Shown: positions 1-12,144, counted from the first letter of the stretch. The stretch is DNA of 64,000 bases from Drosophila persimilis (GCF_003286085.1 NW_020825288.1:18786001-18850000); one strand, 5' to 3'. Numbers and translations: made by a program. Notes: generated by a model not told the origin, from the sequence alone.

Positions 1-111
1 TCCAGATATAAAATGTCGTTGCTCTAGCTCTTATAGTCTTTGAGTACTAGGCGCTCATAGGGACAGACGGACAGACAGACATGGACTCTATCGACTCGGC
101 TAAATCAGCTG
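1..111 (+). mobile_element. DINE-1-like repeat, 3' part truncated by window edge
   Basis: The segment matches the 3' half of the repeat seen many times in this window: 'ctctagctcttatagtc', the 'GGCGCT' block, a run of GACAGACGGACAGACAGACA, and 'tcgactcggcta'. It stops before the usual terminal hairpin. It is non-coding and assigned by similarity to the fuller copies at 7.0 and 24.7 kb. Confidence 0.75.
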
Positions 112-706
112 TCTTTTAGGTACGTGTTTCAGATATCCTCATCAGCTCGTGTTTTTTTCCTTTTGGAAAAAACCAAATCTGTTGCTAAAGAGTGCACCCT
201 CAAGTCTTACTGCTCGCTCTACGTTACGAATCTGGATTGTGCTAATTCTCTCCACTCTCGTACGGATACCTACTATGCCTTGGTTATACTCAAAAGCCGT
301 CTTGGCGCTCCTTCTGTGTGGCGACCGACTCTATTTTAGTCAGTCGGCATACTTGATCTCCCCAGGTTCGATACATATGTATGCTGGTAACCAATTGACG
401 CTTAAAAAGTACGTTTTCTCGAAGCTGTGGGTATGTTACTGACGCGAAAAATATACGACTATAAAACAATGTTTGCAGCAGATTGTATATTGCGTCAAAA
501 TTTGATCTCAATCCAACATAACATTTGTATATGTTTCAATAAAATTGAACTTTTGAATTAAGACGTTTCATTCCTTTTCAGTGAACAAAATACATTTAGT
601 TGAACTCAATTTGTTCGGACGGACATCAATATTTTGTTGTCTTTGTAAGCTTTGTACAATTAATATAAATTGACCCCATTTAACGGGTTAATTAATAATT
701 TAAGCA
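112..706. other. Intergenic / 3' flank of ABHD17 gene, nothing recognised
   Basis: AT-rich DNA with only short chance ORFs on both strands. No RNA gene or protein family was recognised. It lies downstream of the minus-strand ABHD17 gene. Confidence 0.5.
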
Positions 707-712
707 TTTATT
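707..712 (-). terminator. Poly(A) signal AATAAA for the ABHD17 gene
   Basis: TTTATT on the plus strand reads AATAAA on the minus strand, about 200 bases beyond the stop codon at 910-912. It is the natural candidate for 3' end formation. It was chosen by position and motif only. Confidence 0.45.
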
Positions 713-909
713 TTGTATTACAAACCATCATTTTCTATCCGTATTGTATTTGTTGCCAATGATTTTCTAGTTGATTCTTTTTCTGTAGCAGCTAAGGTAT
801 TAAGGTCTTTTGGACTTGGGGACAAACTTCCTTCGACTGGATTTAAATTAGATACAACTGCTGTAGTGTCGCCAACAACAACACCTCCATCGACATTGCT
901 CTTTAATTG

Positions 910-3900
910 TCATTTGATAAGTTCCACCGAAAGAAATTTCCTTAGTCGTTCGTAGTATTGAGGATGCAATTCAACATCATTATGACCAGCGCCCTGAAAT
1001 GAAGAAATATTATATTAAAACAATCGTCAATGAGACAAATTTTTGTTGTTTTGTTTTTAAGTTAAGATTACTTTTTTGATTACACTACTAATAATTGATT
1101 AAAGTGTCCGAGTTAAACAAAGTTCGATTTTTTATAGGTATATCAATACGACATATTATTTCCCTAACTATAAATTTCATTTACAAAGTTTTCACGGCTT
1201 ATTGATAGCTGTTTTCAAAAACTTTTCAGAATTGCATCTTGACCATCTTAAACTCATTTTCTATATATATACATATTTATTTTATTATCTCTATGAAAAA
1301 AACCCAAAACAGCATCCAAAGTGTTATGTCCGGAAGGGAAGAGATGCATTTTTACAAGTACATCCCGGACATGAAAAATCACACGAATTTATAAGCACTA
1401 CAGAGAACAGATCTCTGAACAAAGTGCTTCTCCTTACGCTCTTAATCGCTGTATCCATCTTTTCTCATCGTTCATCAGCTGCGAGGGAGGCTCGTCTGTA
1501 TAGCAGAAATCACACCTACACTGATCGTCATCGCAACCACAAGTTTTGTCGTCTGGCACAGTGGGCCTTGACTCCATAGAATTACACATCAAAACAAAAA
1601 CAAATAAGTACTTTATCGAGATCTTTTTGTTGCTATGGTTATTTGAATCAACCGAGTTATGCCCCTGAAGAAGCTCAGTGGCTCAACAATAATGTTTGGC
1701 ACACTATATATAATTCATAGATTATTCACTGGATAATTCCAGTGAGGAACAGTAAGGGTTGTAATTTGTAATTCGTTGTAATGTATCAGAGATGGTCTCA
1801 GGAGTATGGACAAGTTTCCACCTCTACATTGGATCGTCGGAAGAGGCTTATCGCAACAATCGCCGGGCAGGCCGGAAAGATCACCTAAAGACTACCTAAA
1901 GGACCTTCTGCTAATGCCTTGAATCATTGGAAAAACACTCAGAAACACTCAGTCATTATGAATTATTATTCTTCTATACTCTTCGGTGACACGGAAACTG
2001 ACAGTGATACAAAGTTGTTCCTGGTGCAGAGAAATCACAGATCGGAAATTATAAGTTGTATGCATGGTAAACATTCTACCTCTGTTACGGTTTTGGGACT
2101 CATGTATATGGCTATATAAAAGACTCATTATTTCGTGGTTTTCGGATCTGTACTTCTGCATATCGGGCTTTATGCTGAGAAAATTTAAAAGCCAAAAAAA
2201 CATGGGTTGGAGTTATCTAAACGCCAATTGCAAAAAATTGGGGAGAAAATTCCCAATTAGGTCTGTGGTGCCGCTTACATCTGAGGCCACCTAGAAGGCC
2301 TAAACTTATACAAAAAGCTAACATTGAAAACTGAAATTGTTTAATTATAGAACAACCTATAAAAAAAATATTCAAATGCGTTTTAAGCCTAAAAAGTACA
2401 CTAGTTTTTGCTTGTAGGTTATACTGAGTGGGCAGACTTTCACTCGATGTTTAGCATGTTTGGATGGACCTGCCCTGGAGGCTGTTCGCTCTTTGGAAGT
2501 GTCGGAGAGCAATTATGATATTGCATTGCACATCATTTCAATAATAAACGTTTAATCTTTCTTGTTGCTACAAATACAATCGTATTGGAATCCGTATTCT
2601 GTGATAATAAAGAGCATAACATTTACAGCTGCACTCGCTTTGGAAACCTTTCGCCATCTTTGCGTATTAGGGAGGCAAGGAAGCTTAGAGTTTGCTTCAA
2701 CTGTTTGAAGAAGGGACATCGCAATACGTCCTGCAGTTCAGTCTCTTGTCGCACATGCGGTGGAAAGCATCATTCCCTTTTGCATATCAACAATCCGCTG
2801 CTTACGTCAGTTATGTTCCAATCTTCCAAGTTCTGCTCAGAATCTTAGCCCAGACGGAGTGCTTCTAGCTACGACAGTCATTATGATAAAGAGTCGATTT
2901 GGGGATCTTCTTCCTTGCCGGGCTCTTCTGGATTAAGGCTCTCAGATTAATTTGAAAAGTCTCAGCGCATCGATGTACTCATTGGAGCCAGTTTATTTTA
3001 CGAGATTTTATGCGTTGGACAGATCAAATTGGAGAAGGGACTTCCTTTAATACAAAAAACCCCTCTCGGTTGGGTTGTCTCAGGTGGAGGTCATTTGTCC
3101 CACAGCTCAGTGCTCCTAGCTGCCTCGAGTTCGACGGAATTGAGTCAATCGCCTACCGTTGGTTTGGATGAGCTAGTGCTAGGTTCTGGGAAGTGAAAAA
3201 CTGCCACGGTCTCGCTACAGAAGCAACAAAGGAGAACAAAAATTGCTTCCCAGCGGCGAGTACTGCGTTCAATTGCCTTTCAAGCTGAGTGACAGTCTTC
3301 TGGAGATTAATATCAACAAGACCATAGCAGATTCCTCAATCTATAGCGCAAGCTGGTTCGCAAGCCACTTCTCAAGGCCCAATATGCCGCATTCATACGT
3401 GAATACCTCGATTTAAATCAAATGTTACTGTTGTTACTATGCTCGCTCTTTTTATCTTTTCATTCCTATGCTGTCGCTACGCCGTCTATATTTTAATACA
3501 CTGCCCGTGAATTGCACGTTAATCATTAACCATTCGAGTTGACATTTTAGGGGATGAGCTATACTTTTATATTCTAAGTAACAGCAAAAATTCAATCCGA
3601 TCAGAGCGATATATAGTATAGCTGCCATAGGAACCATTGGCCAAATATCTTATTTTTCAACTTTAACCTCACGTCGACACCTCTAAACGTTGTCGAATTA
3701 GGCTAAAACTTTATAATTTATTGTTGTAAAACTTCTGTTCGGTTTCCTAGCATCAGCTGAAACTTTATTTCCTCGACATTAATGAAAAAAGGAAATTTTT
3801 TAGACCCTGAGGCGTTTGAAAATTTTACTTTTATAAATAAGCGCAACCCTAATGTACATATTATATACTAGAAATATACTATATAAATTTACTCTTATCT

Positions 3901-5642
3901 TTCATTGACAATATAGTTTTAATGAACCTAGTGGTGGCCAATGAACAGTGGGAAAATCTAGCGGAAATCTAGCAAGTCACCCGATACTCAGTGAGCAAAT
4001 ACAAATTGTATATATAATTTAGTCTAAAAAATAACTTTTTTTATAAAAAAAATAATTTTGAATTTTAGAAGCTATAACTTTTATTCCGCTATATTGTCTG
4101 TTTTGCCCAGTGTGGAATGGGGCGACCACGCCAGAAAGGTCCGCACACTGTTGCCGAAAGCATATCAGAAAAAAAACAAACGCTGCACCGGTGCAAGTGC
4201 GCAAGGGCACATTACTGACATATGTAGCGGGGCTGAAAACTTTAAAATCACGCCCAGATCAGCTCAGCTTTGTTTGATCGATCAAGCATACTTGCATTTA
4301 TTAATAAACTGATTGCTGATATCATATGATATAGTATTCCGATTTTCACAAACTGTTTTAGGTAATTAGGGAATTTTTTTGAAAGAACTGGTCTACATAC
4401 AGATGTCCGATTTAAATGATTGGAAAAATCATGAAGGAAACCTATGCTACAGTGCTAGAGTACGCATCTCATGCGATGGGTGCCCCAATTACTCAAAATA
4501 TACCATAAATCGACATGAGAAAATGTATTAAATATTTGGAAGGGGAATTAAAATTGGAAAGATGTTGGACCAAATAAATTGAGACACAAAAAGTTAAAAA
4601 AAAAAATTAAGATTTGTGTCTAAGCAGTCAAACTAGAAAAGTGAATATTATCGATGTAAAACCATTGACAGATACATATGTATATATTTGTTAATATTGC
4701 AGCTGAACCGAATTTAAATAAATATTTATTAATGAATTACCTCAACCCAAAATGGTTCCACAGTCTTTGGGCAACGCTCGTAGATACCGATTCCATGAGA
4801 AAAGTCAATGACCTCGTCATCAGTTCCATGAATAACAAGAACGGGAGCCTTAACTTTAGCAACTTTATCAATACTGTTTAAAAATGAGATACGATCATTT
4901 TGAATTTCAAAAGTCAATTTAAAGTTCTTACCTAGGGAAAGCGTCAAAAAACCATGTTCTCTTTGTGTTTCTAAAGACGACTCTCAGGCCAGACATTAAT
5001 GGCGAATGAAGTATCACAGCCCCAACTTCGTGCCGCGAAGCCAAATCAACAGTTGGAACAGTTCCTATGCTTTGACCATATAAAATTATTGTCTCTGGGC
5101 TAATATTGAACCTTTAAATACATAACCGTAGTTGACGTCAATATGTACCAATTATGGTTCGGTAAGGTAAGAACTTACCTATTTCGCATTGCTTGCCAAG
5201 CAGCTTCAATATCTGCATATAAATTCTTTTCAGAGGGCTTTCCTCCACTCATGCCGTAGCCCGAATAGTCGTACCCAAATATATTGCAATTAATTTGTGA
5301 CCCAAGGGTGAGATAAAAGCTACTCATCTGCCCCAAATCAACCGCGTTCCCATGCGAAAACAATAAAGTGTATTTAGCATTCTTGCTACACCGGACATAT
5401 ATGCATGTAATCAAGTTGCCACGCGACGTCCGAGTAAAAAAAGCTTCTACTTTCGATTTTTCTCGTTCAGAATATTGCCATTCGGCGCGGTCAAAGAGTT
5501 GTAAATTGTATCTAATATTTGTGTCATCAGCTGGAGTTAATTTATAAGTCGGTTCCGGAGGCTGGAAAGCAAGTTTGGCCGCTATCGGTCCAGGACAGGG
5601 TGGACAGCAGAACATGCAGCACAGCTCACTTATACTGAACAT
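910..5642 (-). CDS. ABHD17: Alpha/beta-hydrolase ABHD17-type protein depalmitoylase (4 exons)
   Basis: The coding exons on the minus strand are 5642-5179, 5111-4932, 4873-4741 and 993-910. They total 861 nt, giving a 286-residue protein, close to the ~288 residues of vertebrate ABHD17B. All introns are GT-AG and the phases agree: AG|G makes Arg at intron 1 and AG|T makes Ser at intron 2. The N-terminus has the cysteine cluster [12 protein letters not shown], which in the family is palmitoylated and anchors the enzyme to membranes. The body shows [35 protein letters not shown], the nucleophile elbow GQSIG, the acid region [13 protein letters not shown], and the catalytic His in GAGHND, encoded by the last exon. 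The family removes palmitate from proteins such as Ras and synaptic scaffolds (established knowledge). The last intron is 3.7 kb and holds a BEL/Pao remnant. The start Met at 5642 gives the family N-terminus. The Drosophila orthologue may be CG33096, which I recall but could not check. Confidence 0.95.
2400..3440 (+). mobile_element. Decayed BEL/Pao LTR-retrotransposon gag-protease remnant in ABHD17 intron
   Basis: Three pieces in the same order and strand fit BEL/Pao. Around 2430-2530 is a gag piece resembling '[20 protein letters not shown]'. At 2585-2848 is an open zinc-knuckle region with CFNCLKKGH, followed by [13 protein letters not shown]. At about 2970-3090 is a protease-like stretch with [30 protein letters not shown]. 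Frameshifts and stops between them show it is dead. It lies in the last intron of the ABHD17 gene, in the opposite orientation. No LTRs were identified. Confidence 0.85.
3520..3857 (+). repeat. Isolated end of the long-inverted-end transposon (copy a)
   Basis: Shares with the copies at 29.6, 51.8 and 60.7 kb the blocks 'tagctgccataggaaccatt', 'cacctctaaacgttgtcga', 'gctaaaactttata' and 'ttttagaccctgag'. It ends with 'ataaataagcgcaaccctaat', which matches the outer end of the inverted copy at 26.6 kb. No matching ORF is next to it, so this is a solo end or a non-autonomous derivative. Confidence 0.7.
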
Positions 5643-5965
5643 GCTAAAAACCTAATGCCTCTCAATGGAATGCAACTGTTGTTTTTTTTAATAATGCACG
5701 GTTACTATCAACAAAAGGCAAACGAAAAAAATACAAATATAGTTAGATCTTTCTGTTGGCAAGTTTTAAAATCACTACAGAAAAATATACGCCACAAAGA
5801 TTAAATTTAAATTTCGAGTGCAAGATTCACCATAATAAAAAATAAAGTATTATCAATCGCTAAAACGCTATACACTCACATTTACAAAATGCCAATAGAG
5901 ACAAGAACGCAACCACAACTATAATGTGAACAAAACATCTTAGAAAATACTCTCTTAGTATTAAA

Positions 5966-5974
5966 AGTGTGACC
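5966..5974 (-). promoter_or_regulatory. Motif 1 (GGTCACACT) core-promoter element upstream of ABHD17 gene
   Basis: The plus strand reads AGTGTGACC, which is GGTCACACT on the minus strand. This is the Motif-1/M1BP-type element of Drosophila housekeeping promoters. It lies about 325 bases upstream of the ABHD17 start codon in the right orientation, so transcription probably begins near here. Confidence 0.55.
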
Positions 5975-7018
5975 GCATATCTTACGGGAGAATAAGTATT
6001 AAAAAACTCTTTTGGGTATTCCTTACAAAGGTTTGGATTTGCTTTAGATAAGCATTGGATTTTATTAATCAGGGGTTTTAAGCTGTTGCATGCACTGATT
6101 CAATCTCACCAGTCAGTGAAGAATAGCATACGAAAGTGCCAACTTTTAGTGATTTTCATGCATTAATTCAGGCATTAGATGGAGCGTAATAGCCTTTTCC
6201 CACACAACACATCTATGAGGTAAGGTGAGCTTATTTGACAGGTGTGAAACCTCGATTCCCACTGGCACCACCCACAATATTCCATCATTTTAAAAAAATT
6301 GCTAATAACAACAATAACAAAGTTTTTTTTAAATTGTGATATTTGAATTGTGGAAATACATAAATTGGATATTTTATTGGCTATAATAAAACTATACATA
6401 TGAGTACCATATAACATTACGCTTTGGACTCCCTTAACAATTGCAGCAGATCTGTTTGGTCGACATCAACGGAATTTTTACAGGCTCCCCGCAAATTCGA
6501 CTTGTTATGCAAAATTTGTACACGAATATTTTCCATCTCCGCACTCCCTTTAACATGCGTGTATTTGTTTTTTATATGGATCCAAAATAATAAACAAGTA
6601 CGGAAATACATACATTTATTTATTAAACTCACCATTACCAGTTTTTGTTCTCCATTTTATATTGTTTATGGTGAATTTTTGCCTTAAACGATCTGAAATT
6701 TAAAATGTCTAAGCGCGAATTAGTTTTTATTGACATTTATTGTTTTTTAGCGTTGCATTTGAAAACTATATGATATTTATCGCATATAAACGTGCGGTAT
6801 AGGAATATCCTCGATGGATAGTGGCAGACTTTTTCTAAACGTTAAAACCTTTCGGACCATTAGAAAAATTCATGGTGGATGATCGCCAGTGAGAATAGGC
6901 TATAAGACGTATGAATTTAAGCATGAATAACCATTGGCACTATCGTAGGAACTGCATCACTAAGCGCGGAGCAAATTGTGCTGGTTAAAGCTCCCGAGGA
7001 TCCCAGTCTTGTCAAACC
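5975..7018. other. Intergenic upstream of ABHD17; one shared promoter-like box
   Basis: AT-rich, without a recognised gene. Bases ~6231-6275 resemble ~48024-48070, as described in the findings. A minus-strand stretch at ~6424-6536 is open and starts MENIRVQILHNKS; it is followed directly by a GTAATG donor-like sequence, but no family was recognised and I do not call it a gene. Confidence 0.4.
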
Positions 7019-8110
7019 AAACGAGGGGGAACGTTGTGAGTTGCTGCGGACACCGCAACTCTACAGTTATACCCGATACTAAGTCAGTATGGCTTTCCTC
7101 CGGCAGACGCCGCTAATATTTAACAACACGACAAAGAGTGCGTGCGAGAGAGACAGAAAATCAGTCTGAGCGTGATGTCACGCGCTGCGTAGCCACTGCA
7201 AATTGATTTGTTCCTTTTGGCTACAAAAATTATCTGATCTGATCCAGATTCAGCAATCTGATAGATATGGTCGTTATCTATGATTCCCCGTTTTTTTTTA
7301 TTCGAATCTGCAATATTGTGGATGCAACAGATTTTCGTCCTTTGTGTGGGCGGAAGGGGGTGGGGCGAAATTTTGAGATACACGTTTTATAGTGAGATCT
7401 AAGAGAAGTGCGGATTCCAAATTTGGTTACTCTAGCGTTAATAGTCTTTGAGATTTGTGAATATCCCCAGATTTGCATCCTTTGCGGGGGCGGAAGGGGG
7501 TGTGGCGAAATTTTGAAACAAACTCGTCTCGGTCTGATATATTAGGAGTGTGGATACCAAATTTGGTTGCTCTAGCTTTTATAGTCTCTGAGATCTAGGC
7601 GCTAATGTTTTACTCTAAGCAAAGCCGCCTATGCTACCTGTGTGTTAGAGAGAGACAGGGCGAGAAAAAATGAAATTGTTTTCTTGATGCTGGCTATAAT
7701 AGTAATACGATCCAATTCAGATTCTGCAGTCTAAAAGATATGGTCATTCTCTACGATTCTGATTTTTTGTTTTCTCGTATCTTTAAAATTGTGGATGCCA
7801 CAGATTTTCGCCCTTTGTGGGGGCGGAAGTGGGCGGGGCAAAGTTTTGAAATATTTTTGTAGCAGTGACATATCACAGAAGTCTGGATCCAAAACATCGT
7901 TGCTCTAGCTCTTATAGTCTTTGAGCATTAGGCGCTGAAGGGGACGGACAGACGGACAGACAGACATGGCTCAATCGACTCGGCTATTGATGCTGATCAA
8001 GAATATATATACTTTATGGGGTCGGAAACGATTCCTTCTGGACGTTACACACATCCACTTTTACCACAAATCTAATATACCCCAATACTCATTTTGAGTA
8101 TCGGGTATAA
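7019..8110 (+). mobile_element. DINE-1-like (Helitron-derived) element, near full length
   Basis: Starts with AACGAGGGGGAACGTTGTGA, runs through TATACCCGATACTAAGTCAGTATGGC and two copies of the GGGGCGGAAGGGGG... block, and ends in the GACAGACGGACAGACAGACA stretch. The terminal hairpin is 'ccaatactcattttgagtatcgg'. No coding capacity. It is the reference copy for the family in this window. The DINE-1 name rests on recalled family features, not a database match. Confidence 0.85.
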
Positions 8111-8289
8111 AAAGAAGACTTTGTTCAAGTAATTTGTTATAGGCTGTTCACACTGCCACTACTTTATGCGTTTTTGCGTCCTGTAGCAAACGCAAGATTA
8201 TCCATATAAAATCATAGGGACCATGTTGGTACAAAGGGTTCCGTTTTTTCGAACGCAGGTGCATCTACTCAAAATATTCGATTATTTTT

Positions 8290-9000
8290 GCACTTGTATG
8301 CCTATCGAGAAAAGGCAGCCCAAAGGACTGGCTCAACCCGAAATAAGCAGACAAAGCATGCAGGATTGCTATGCAATCCTGCGGCTGCTCTACCTGCTGG
8401 TAAGGTGTCGGGAGACAAGTTGGCATCGACTAGCACCCTAGCCAAAACATACACATACGACGAAAGAAGTAGTGCTGATGATGTCGAACCTCGGCACAGA
8501 CGCGCCGAAGAAGAAGAAAGAAAGAAGAGCCCTTCACCTAAAGATACAACACTCGCAGGAGCCTCCTGGGCCACTAGACCAAGGGCGAGAGTCTGGGTGC
8601 CCGCCTCTATAAATGAGCCTGATCGCATCCTAAAAATGCTGCAGCGATGCAACCCCCACCTTCCAACATCGCACTGGAAGGTGATCAAAGTGGTCCTTCA
8701 AACCAGGCGACCAGTGGTCGTCCTCAATTAGGAGTCGCTGGCCTCGATTGAAGCTGCCAAAGGCGTGCTTAACTTCAGGTTCAGCTCTGTGACCACAAAG
8801 GTCTATACGTTGGGCGTTGCCTCGGAAATCGAAACACCCGACGATGAGACGGAGACAGACCTGGAAGGTCTCCACCGTCAGCACGATTAAGCGTGAGTCC
8901 GAGGCGATGTGTCACGACGAGGAAGTAGAAGACGACCCAGACGCCAACATTACAGTGGTAGAGAACTTTAAAGATGTCTATAATTTCCAGAATATCAACT
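8290..9000 (+). mobile_element. LOA-clade (Bilbo/Trim-like) non-LTR retrotransposon ORF1 remnant
   Basis: An open frame at 8288-8731 ends with INEPDRILKMLQRCNPHLPT and then SHWKVIKVV...VVVLN. After an in-frame TAG the same frame continues with ESLASIEAAKGVLNFRFSSV. This reads like the C-terminal part of ORF1 of LOA-type elements. The 5' end, reverse transcriptase and tail are missing. The sequence is more GC-rich than its surroundings. It is sandwiched between two DINE-1 copies in opposite orientation. Confidence 0.6.
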
Positions 9001-9043
9001 GCACAGAATATCGAGGGCACAGTATATCGAGGGCACAGAATAT

Positions 9044-9850
9044 CGATTGAGTCGATTGAGCCCTGTCTGTCTGTCCGTCCCTATCAGCGTCTAGTGCTCA
9101 AAGACTATAAGAGCTAGAGCAACGACGTTTTATATCCGGACTTCTGTGATATGTAACTGCTACAAGTATATTTCAAAACTTTGCCCCGCCCATTTCCGCC
9201 CCCACAAAGGGCGAAAATCTGTGGCATCCAGAAATTCGACGATACGAGAAAACTGAAAACGCAGAATCGTAGAGGATGACTATATGTTTTAGAGTGTAAA
9301 ATCTGAACCAGATCGTATAATTTATATAGCCAGAATCAAGAAAACAATTTCATTCTCTCTCGCTCTGTCTCTCTCTCTAACATACAGGTTTCATGGTCGG
9401 TTTTGCCTATTGCAAAATATGAGTTCAAGGATCTCAGAACCTATAAGAGCCAGAGCAACCAAATTTGGTATCCACACTCCTGTGATATCGGACCTTGACC
9501 GTTTTGGGTAAAAATTTCGCCACACCCCCTTCCGCCCCCGCAAAGGACGATAATCTGGGGCATCCACAATATTTCAGATTCGAGAAAACTAAAAACGCAG
9601 AATCATAGATAATTACCATATCTATCAGGTTGACGAATCTGGATCAGATCGGATCATTTTTATAGCCAAAAGGAACCAATTAGTTTGCAGTGGCTACACG
9701 CTCAGACTGATTTTCTGTCTCTCTCGCACGCTCCCTTTGTCGTGTCGTTTAATATTCGCGGCGTCTGCCAGAGGAGAGCCATACTGACTAAGTATCGGGT
9801 ATAAATGTAGAGTTTCGGTCTCCGCAGCAACTCACAACGTTCCCCCTCGT
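9044..9850 (-). mobile_element. DINE-1-like element, inverted
   Basis: Reads as the reverse complement of the 7.0 kb copy, from 'gattgagccctgtctgtctg' to the end 'aacgttccccctcgt'. It lacks the terminal hairpin next to the LOA fragment, so its 3' end is truncated. Confidence 0.85.
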
Positions 9851-10464
9851 TTTTTTTTTATTTCGTTGTTAAACCATGGATTTACATTTATACCCGATAT
9901 ATATACCCTTGTTTTGCTTGCAGCTATACAAAAAATTGAGTGGCTAACGTTTTTCGATGCCGAAAGATGCTTATAAAGGTTTTTTTTTAAAGATACTTCC
10001 TTCTAAGTGTCTACAGTAGTTCAAAAATAGGTTAAAATGTTTCCAAATGGGTCATTATCGTCTTGGAGAATATTTTTAAGCCCAATAAATGAATTTTCAA
10101 CTACCAAAATTCGTTTTTTCATAGGTAGGCGAAAAACTTAACTTAGCCTACGTACTTTCACTGTACCACATCCATCAAAATCAAGCCCAACGTACTTGTG
10201 AGGATCAAGATGCACTTCAATTAAATATTCATTAATATTTGCGGCTATAGTTTCTGCATAATTATAACTCCCTCTGTCGTTCCTTATCCCCTCAACTGTC
10301 TCTTAGACTAATTACATGCAATATTTATAATCACTTAAATTCCACTAACGTTTAACTTCTCTTTTTTCCTCCTTTTGTAATTAAGATAATTGTTAATTTA
10401 ATAAATAAATATACTAAAATTTTCATAAAAATATATTGACAAATATTATGCATCCATATTCAGG
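9851..10464. other. AT-rich spacer, nothing recognised
   Basis: Low-complexity AT-rich DNA with stops in all frames. A fragment 'atttatacccgatatatatacc' at ~9886 is a further scrap of DINE-1. Confidence 0.4.
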
Positions 10465-10800
10465 GGAAAACATGCCCCTGAGATGTGTGGGTCTTTCAAC
10501 AGGACAATGACCCATAGCAACTCAAAACTAGTCAAGACTCGGTATACGAAGAACAGGGTAAACGGTATGAGTTGGCCAAGTCAGTCGCCAGCCCAATTAA
10601 AAACCTATGGTGAGACTTGAAACGTCAAATTGGTACGTTTTCGATACGTTTCGAAATGCCCAGGAGTTGTGGGCAATTTGTAGAAAAAACGTGGTATGAG
10701 ATTCCGGTAGAAACTTGCTGCAAACTTATTGCTACTACACCAAAAAGAAACGCGACGGTGTAACAAAATAAGCGTGGCTTTACCGGATACTAACAGAGGA
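10465..10800 (+). mobile_element. Tc1-like transposase C-terminal remnant
   Basis: With frameshifts the strand translates as VFQQDNDP..., KNLW*DLKRQIGTF, TWYEIPVETCCKLIATTPKR. This is the D-x-E end of a Tc1-family transposase ('FQQDNDPxH...PIxNLWxxLKR'). Stops and missing parts show it is inactive. Terminal repeats were not found. Confidence 0.8.
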
Positions 10801-11187
10801 TTGCCAATAATAAGAGAAAAGTGTTTTTTTTTAATGAAAAATGCTCATGTTAAATATTTGTATAATCTACTCTAGGTTACAAAATTAAGAGTGAATTGGA
10901 TTTTTTCTTTATGTTTATTGAAAAAGTTGTACGAGACGTGATCGAAAGCTCATAAGCGTTTACTTGTTATTTTGACCAGTGATGTATATAGAAATTAGTG
11001 TTTTTAGCGTAGCTCTGGTTCCGCTCTGGCGGTCCTCAATTTGGACAGACATGTGTTAAGGACTGTTGAAGCTGATCAATGCACCGATCACAGAACAATT
11101 ACATTTTGTTTTGAGAAAATTTATTTCAAGTACATATAAAAAACTAGACTACATTTAATAATTATTTTATTTTCTATTATAAGAGCA

Positions 11188-11193
11188 TTTATT
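11188..11193 (-). terminator. Candidate poly(A) signal for fd96Cb
   Basis: AATAAA on the minus strand, about 170 bases past the fd96Cb stop. Confidence 0.35.
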
Positions 11194-11361
11194 CAGTCCC
11201 TGAGCGGATCCTTATTATTAATAGGACACATAATTTAGTGATAACGGATATTAAATAAAAAATATCTTAATCCGAGTTTTCTATTAGTAATATAAAGTTT
11301 TAATTAAATTGTTTTGTATCAAGTTTGTATCAAAATGCTGTTAAGGAGCCATAATAATACT

Positions 11362-12144
11362 CTAAAAATGTGACTGCGCATAGCAAGATATTCTTCCATA
11401 TTGGCCATTATGTAAATTGGTTTTCATGTAGAAATTACACTGTGCTGTTAGTACATTTAAACTATGAAAATATGGATTTATTAGCTTTGTCTTGTTCAAT
11501 GGTTCATTGAAATATTCATTCTCTCTATAGTCAATGTGAACACAATTTTTACGTAGCGTACAAGTAGAATCTGGAGATATAAGATTTTCAATGGTGAATG
11601 CACGTTTAGGGCGAATAGGTACTTTAGGTACACCTAACGGATGCAGCGGTGAGGAGATATTATAGTTCAAAAAATCAGCAACTTTCATATGACTATGCAT
11701 ATACGGTTCAGTAAAGTCGATTTGAAGACATTTGTCATCTAAATAGGGACCAGCTTCATTAATCCGCGGTACAGATATATTGCAATTTGACATATCTTTT
11801 TTAAGATTCTTAACTTGAAAACGTTTTCGTCTTCTTAAAAGGCTACCACTTTCAAACATATTGAATGCCATAGGATGTAGTGTCCAGTATGATCCTTTGC
11901 CGCCTTTCTTAGCATTGCGAGGTATTTTTATAAAACAATCGTTAAAGCTCAAGTTGTGACGCAATGAATTTTGCCATTTCTGAATATTTTTCTGATAGTA
12001 AGGAAACTGTTCCATAATAAATCGATATATATCACTCAGCGGTAACAGTTTTTGCGGTGAGTGTATTATGGCCATGGCGGTTAATGATATGTACGAATAT
12101 GGCGGCTTCTGATCACCGTAAGTCATTTTCAACGGGCGTGGCAT
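11362..12144 (-). CDS. fd96Cb: Forkhead transcription factor fd96Cb (fd5), FoxB type
   Basis: A single exon encodes 260 residues when the start is the Met at 12144 ([20 protein letters not shown]). The D. melanogaster protein is about 270 residues. The forkhead DNA-binding domain spans residues ~12-107, with [20 protein letters not shown] as recognition helix region and the basic tail [10 protein letters not shown]. An eh1-like Groucho-binding motif, FTIENLI, is at ~183-189 after RPKRA. The C-terminus keeps the ortholog-specific [10 protein letters not shown]. The frame is open for a further 33 codons upstream with another Met at 12243, but the MPRP start matches both paralogues and is preferred. 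In flies fd4 and fd5 act in neuroblast 7-1 lineage specification (recalled literature). The region between the forkhead domain and the eh1 motif looks diverged relative to the D. melanogaster protein as I remember it. Confidence 0.95.
   Translation of the reverse strand: MPRPLKMTYGDQKPPYSYISLTAMAIIHSPQKLLPLSDIYRFIMEQFPYYQKNIQKWQNSLRHNLSFNDCFIKIPRNAKKGGKGSYWTLHPMAFNMFESGSLLRRRKRFQVKNLKKDMSNCNISVPRINEAGPYLDDKCLQIDFTEPYMHSHMKVADFLNYNISSPLHPLGVPKVPIRPKRAFTIENLISPDSTCTLRKNCVHIDYRENEYFNEPLNKTKLINPYFHSLNVLTAQCNFYMKTNLHNGQYGRISCYAQSHF

Noticed and set aside
1202-1579. 125-codon plus ORF in the ABHD17 intron
   Set aside because: Translation shows no conserved motif and sits in transposon-derived intron DNA.
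8302-8688. 128-codon minus-strand ORF
   Set aside because: Antisense shadow of the LOA ORF1 remnant.
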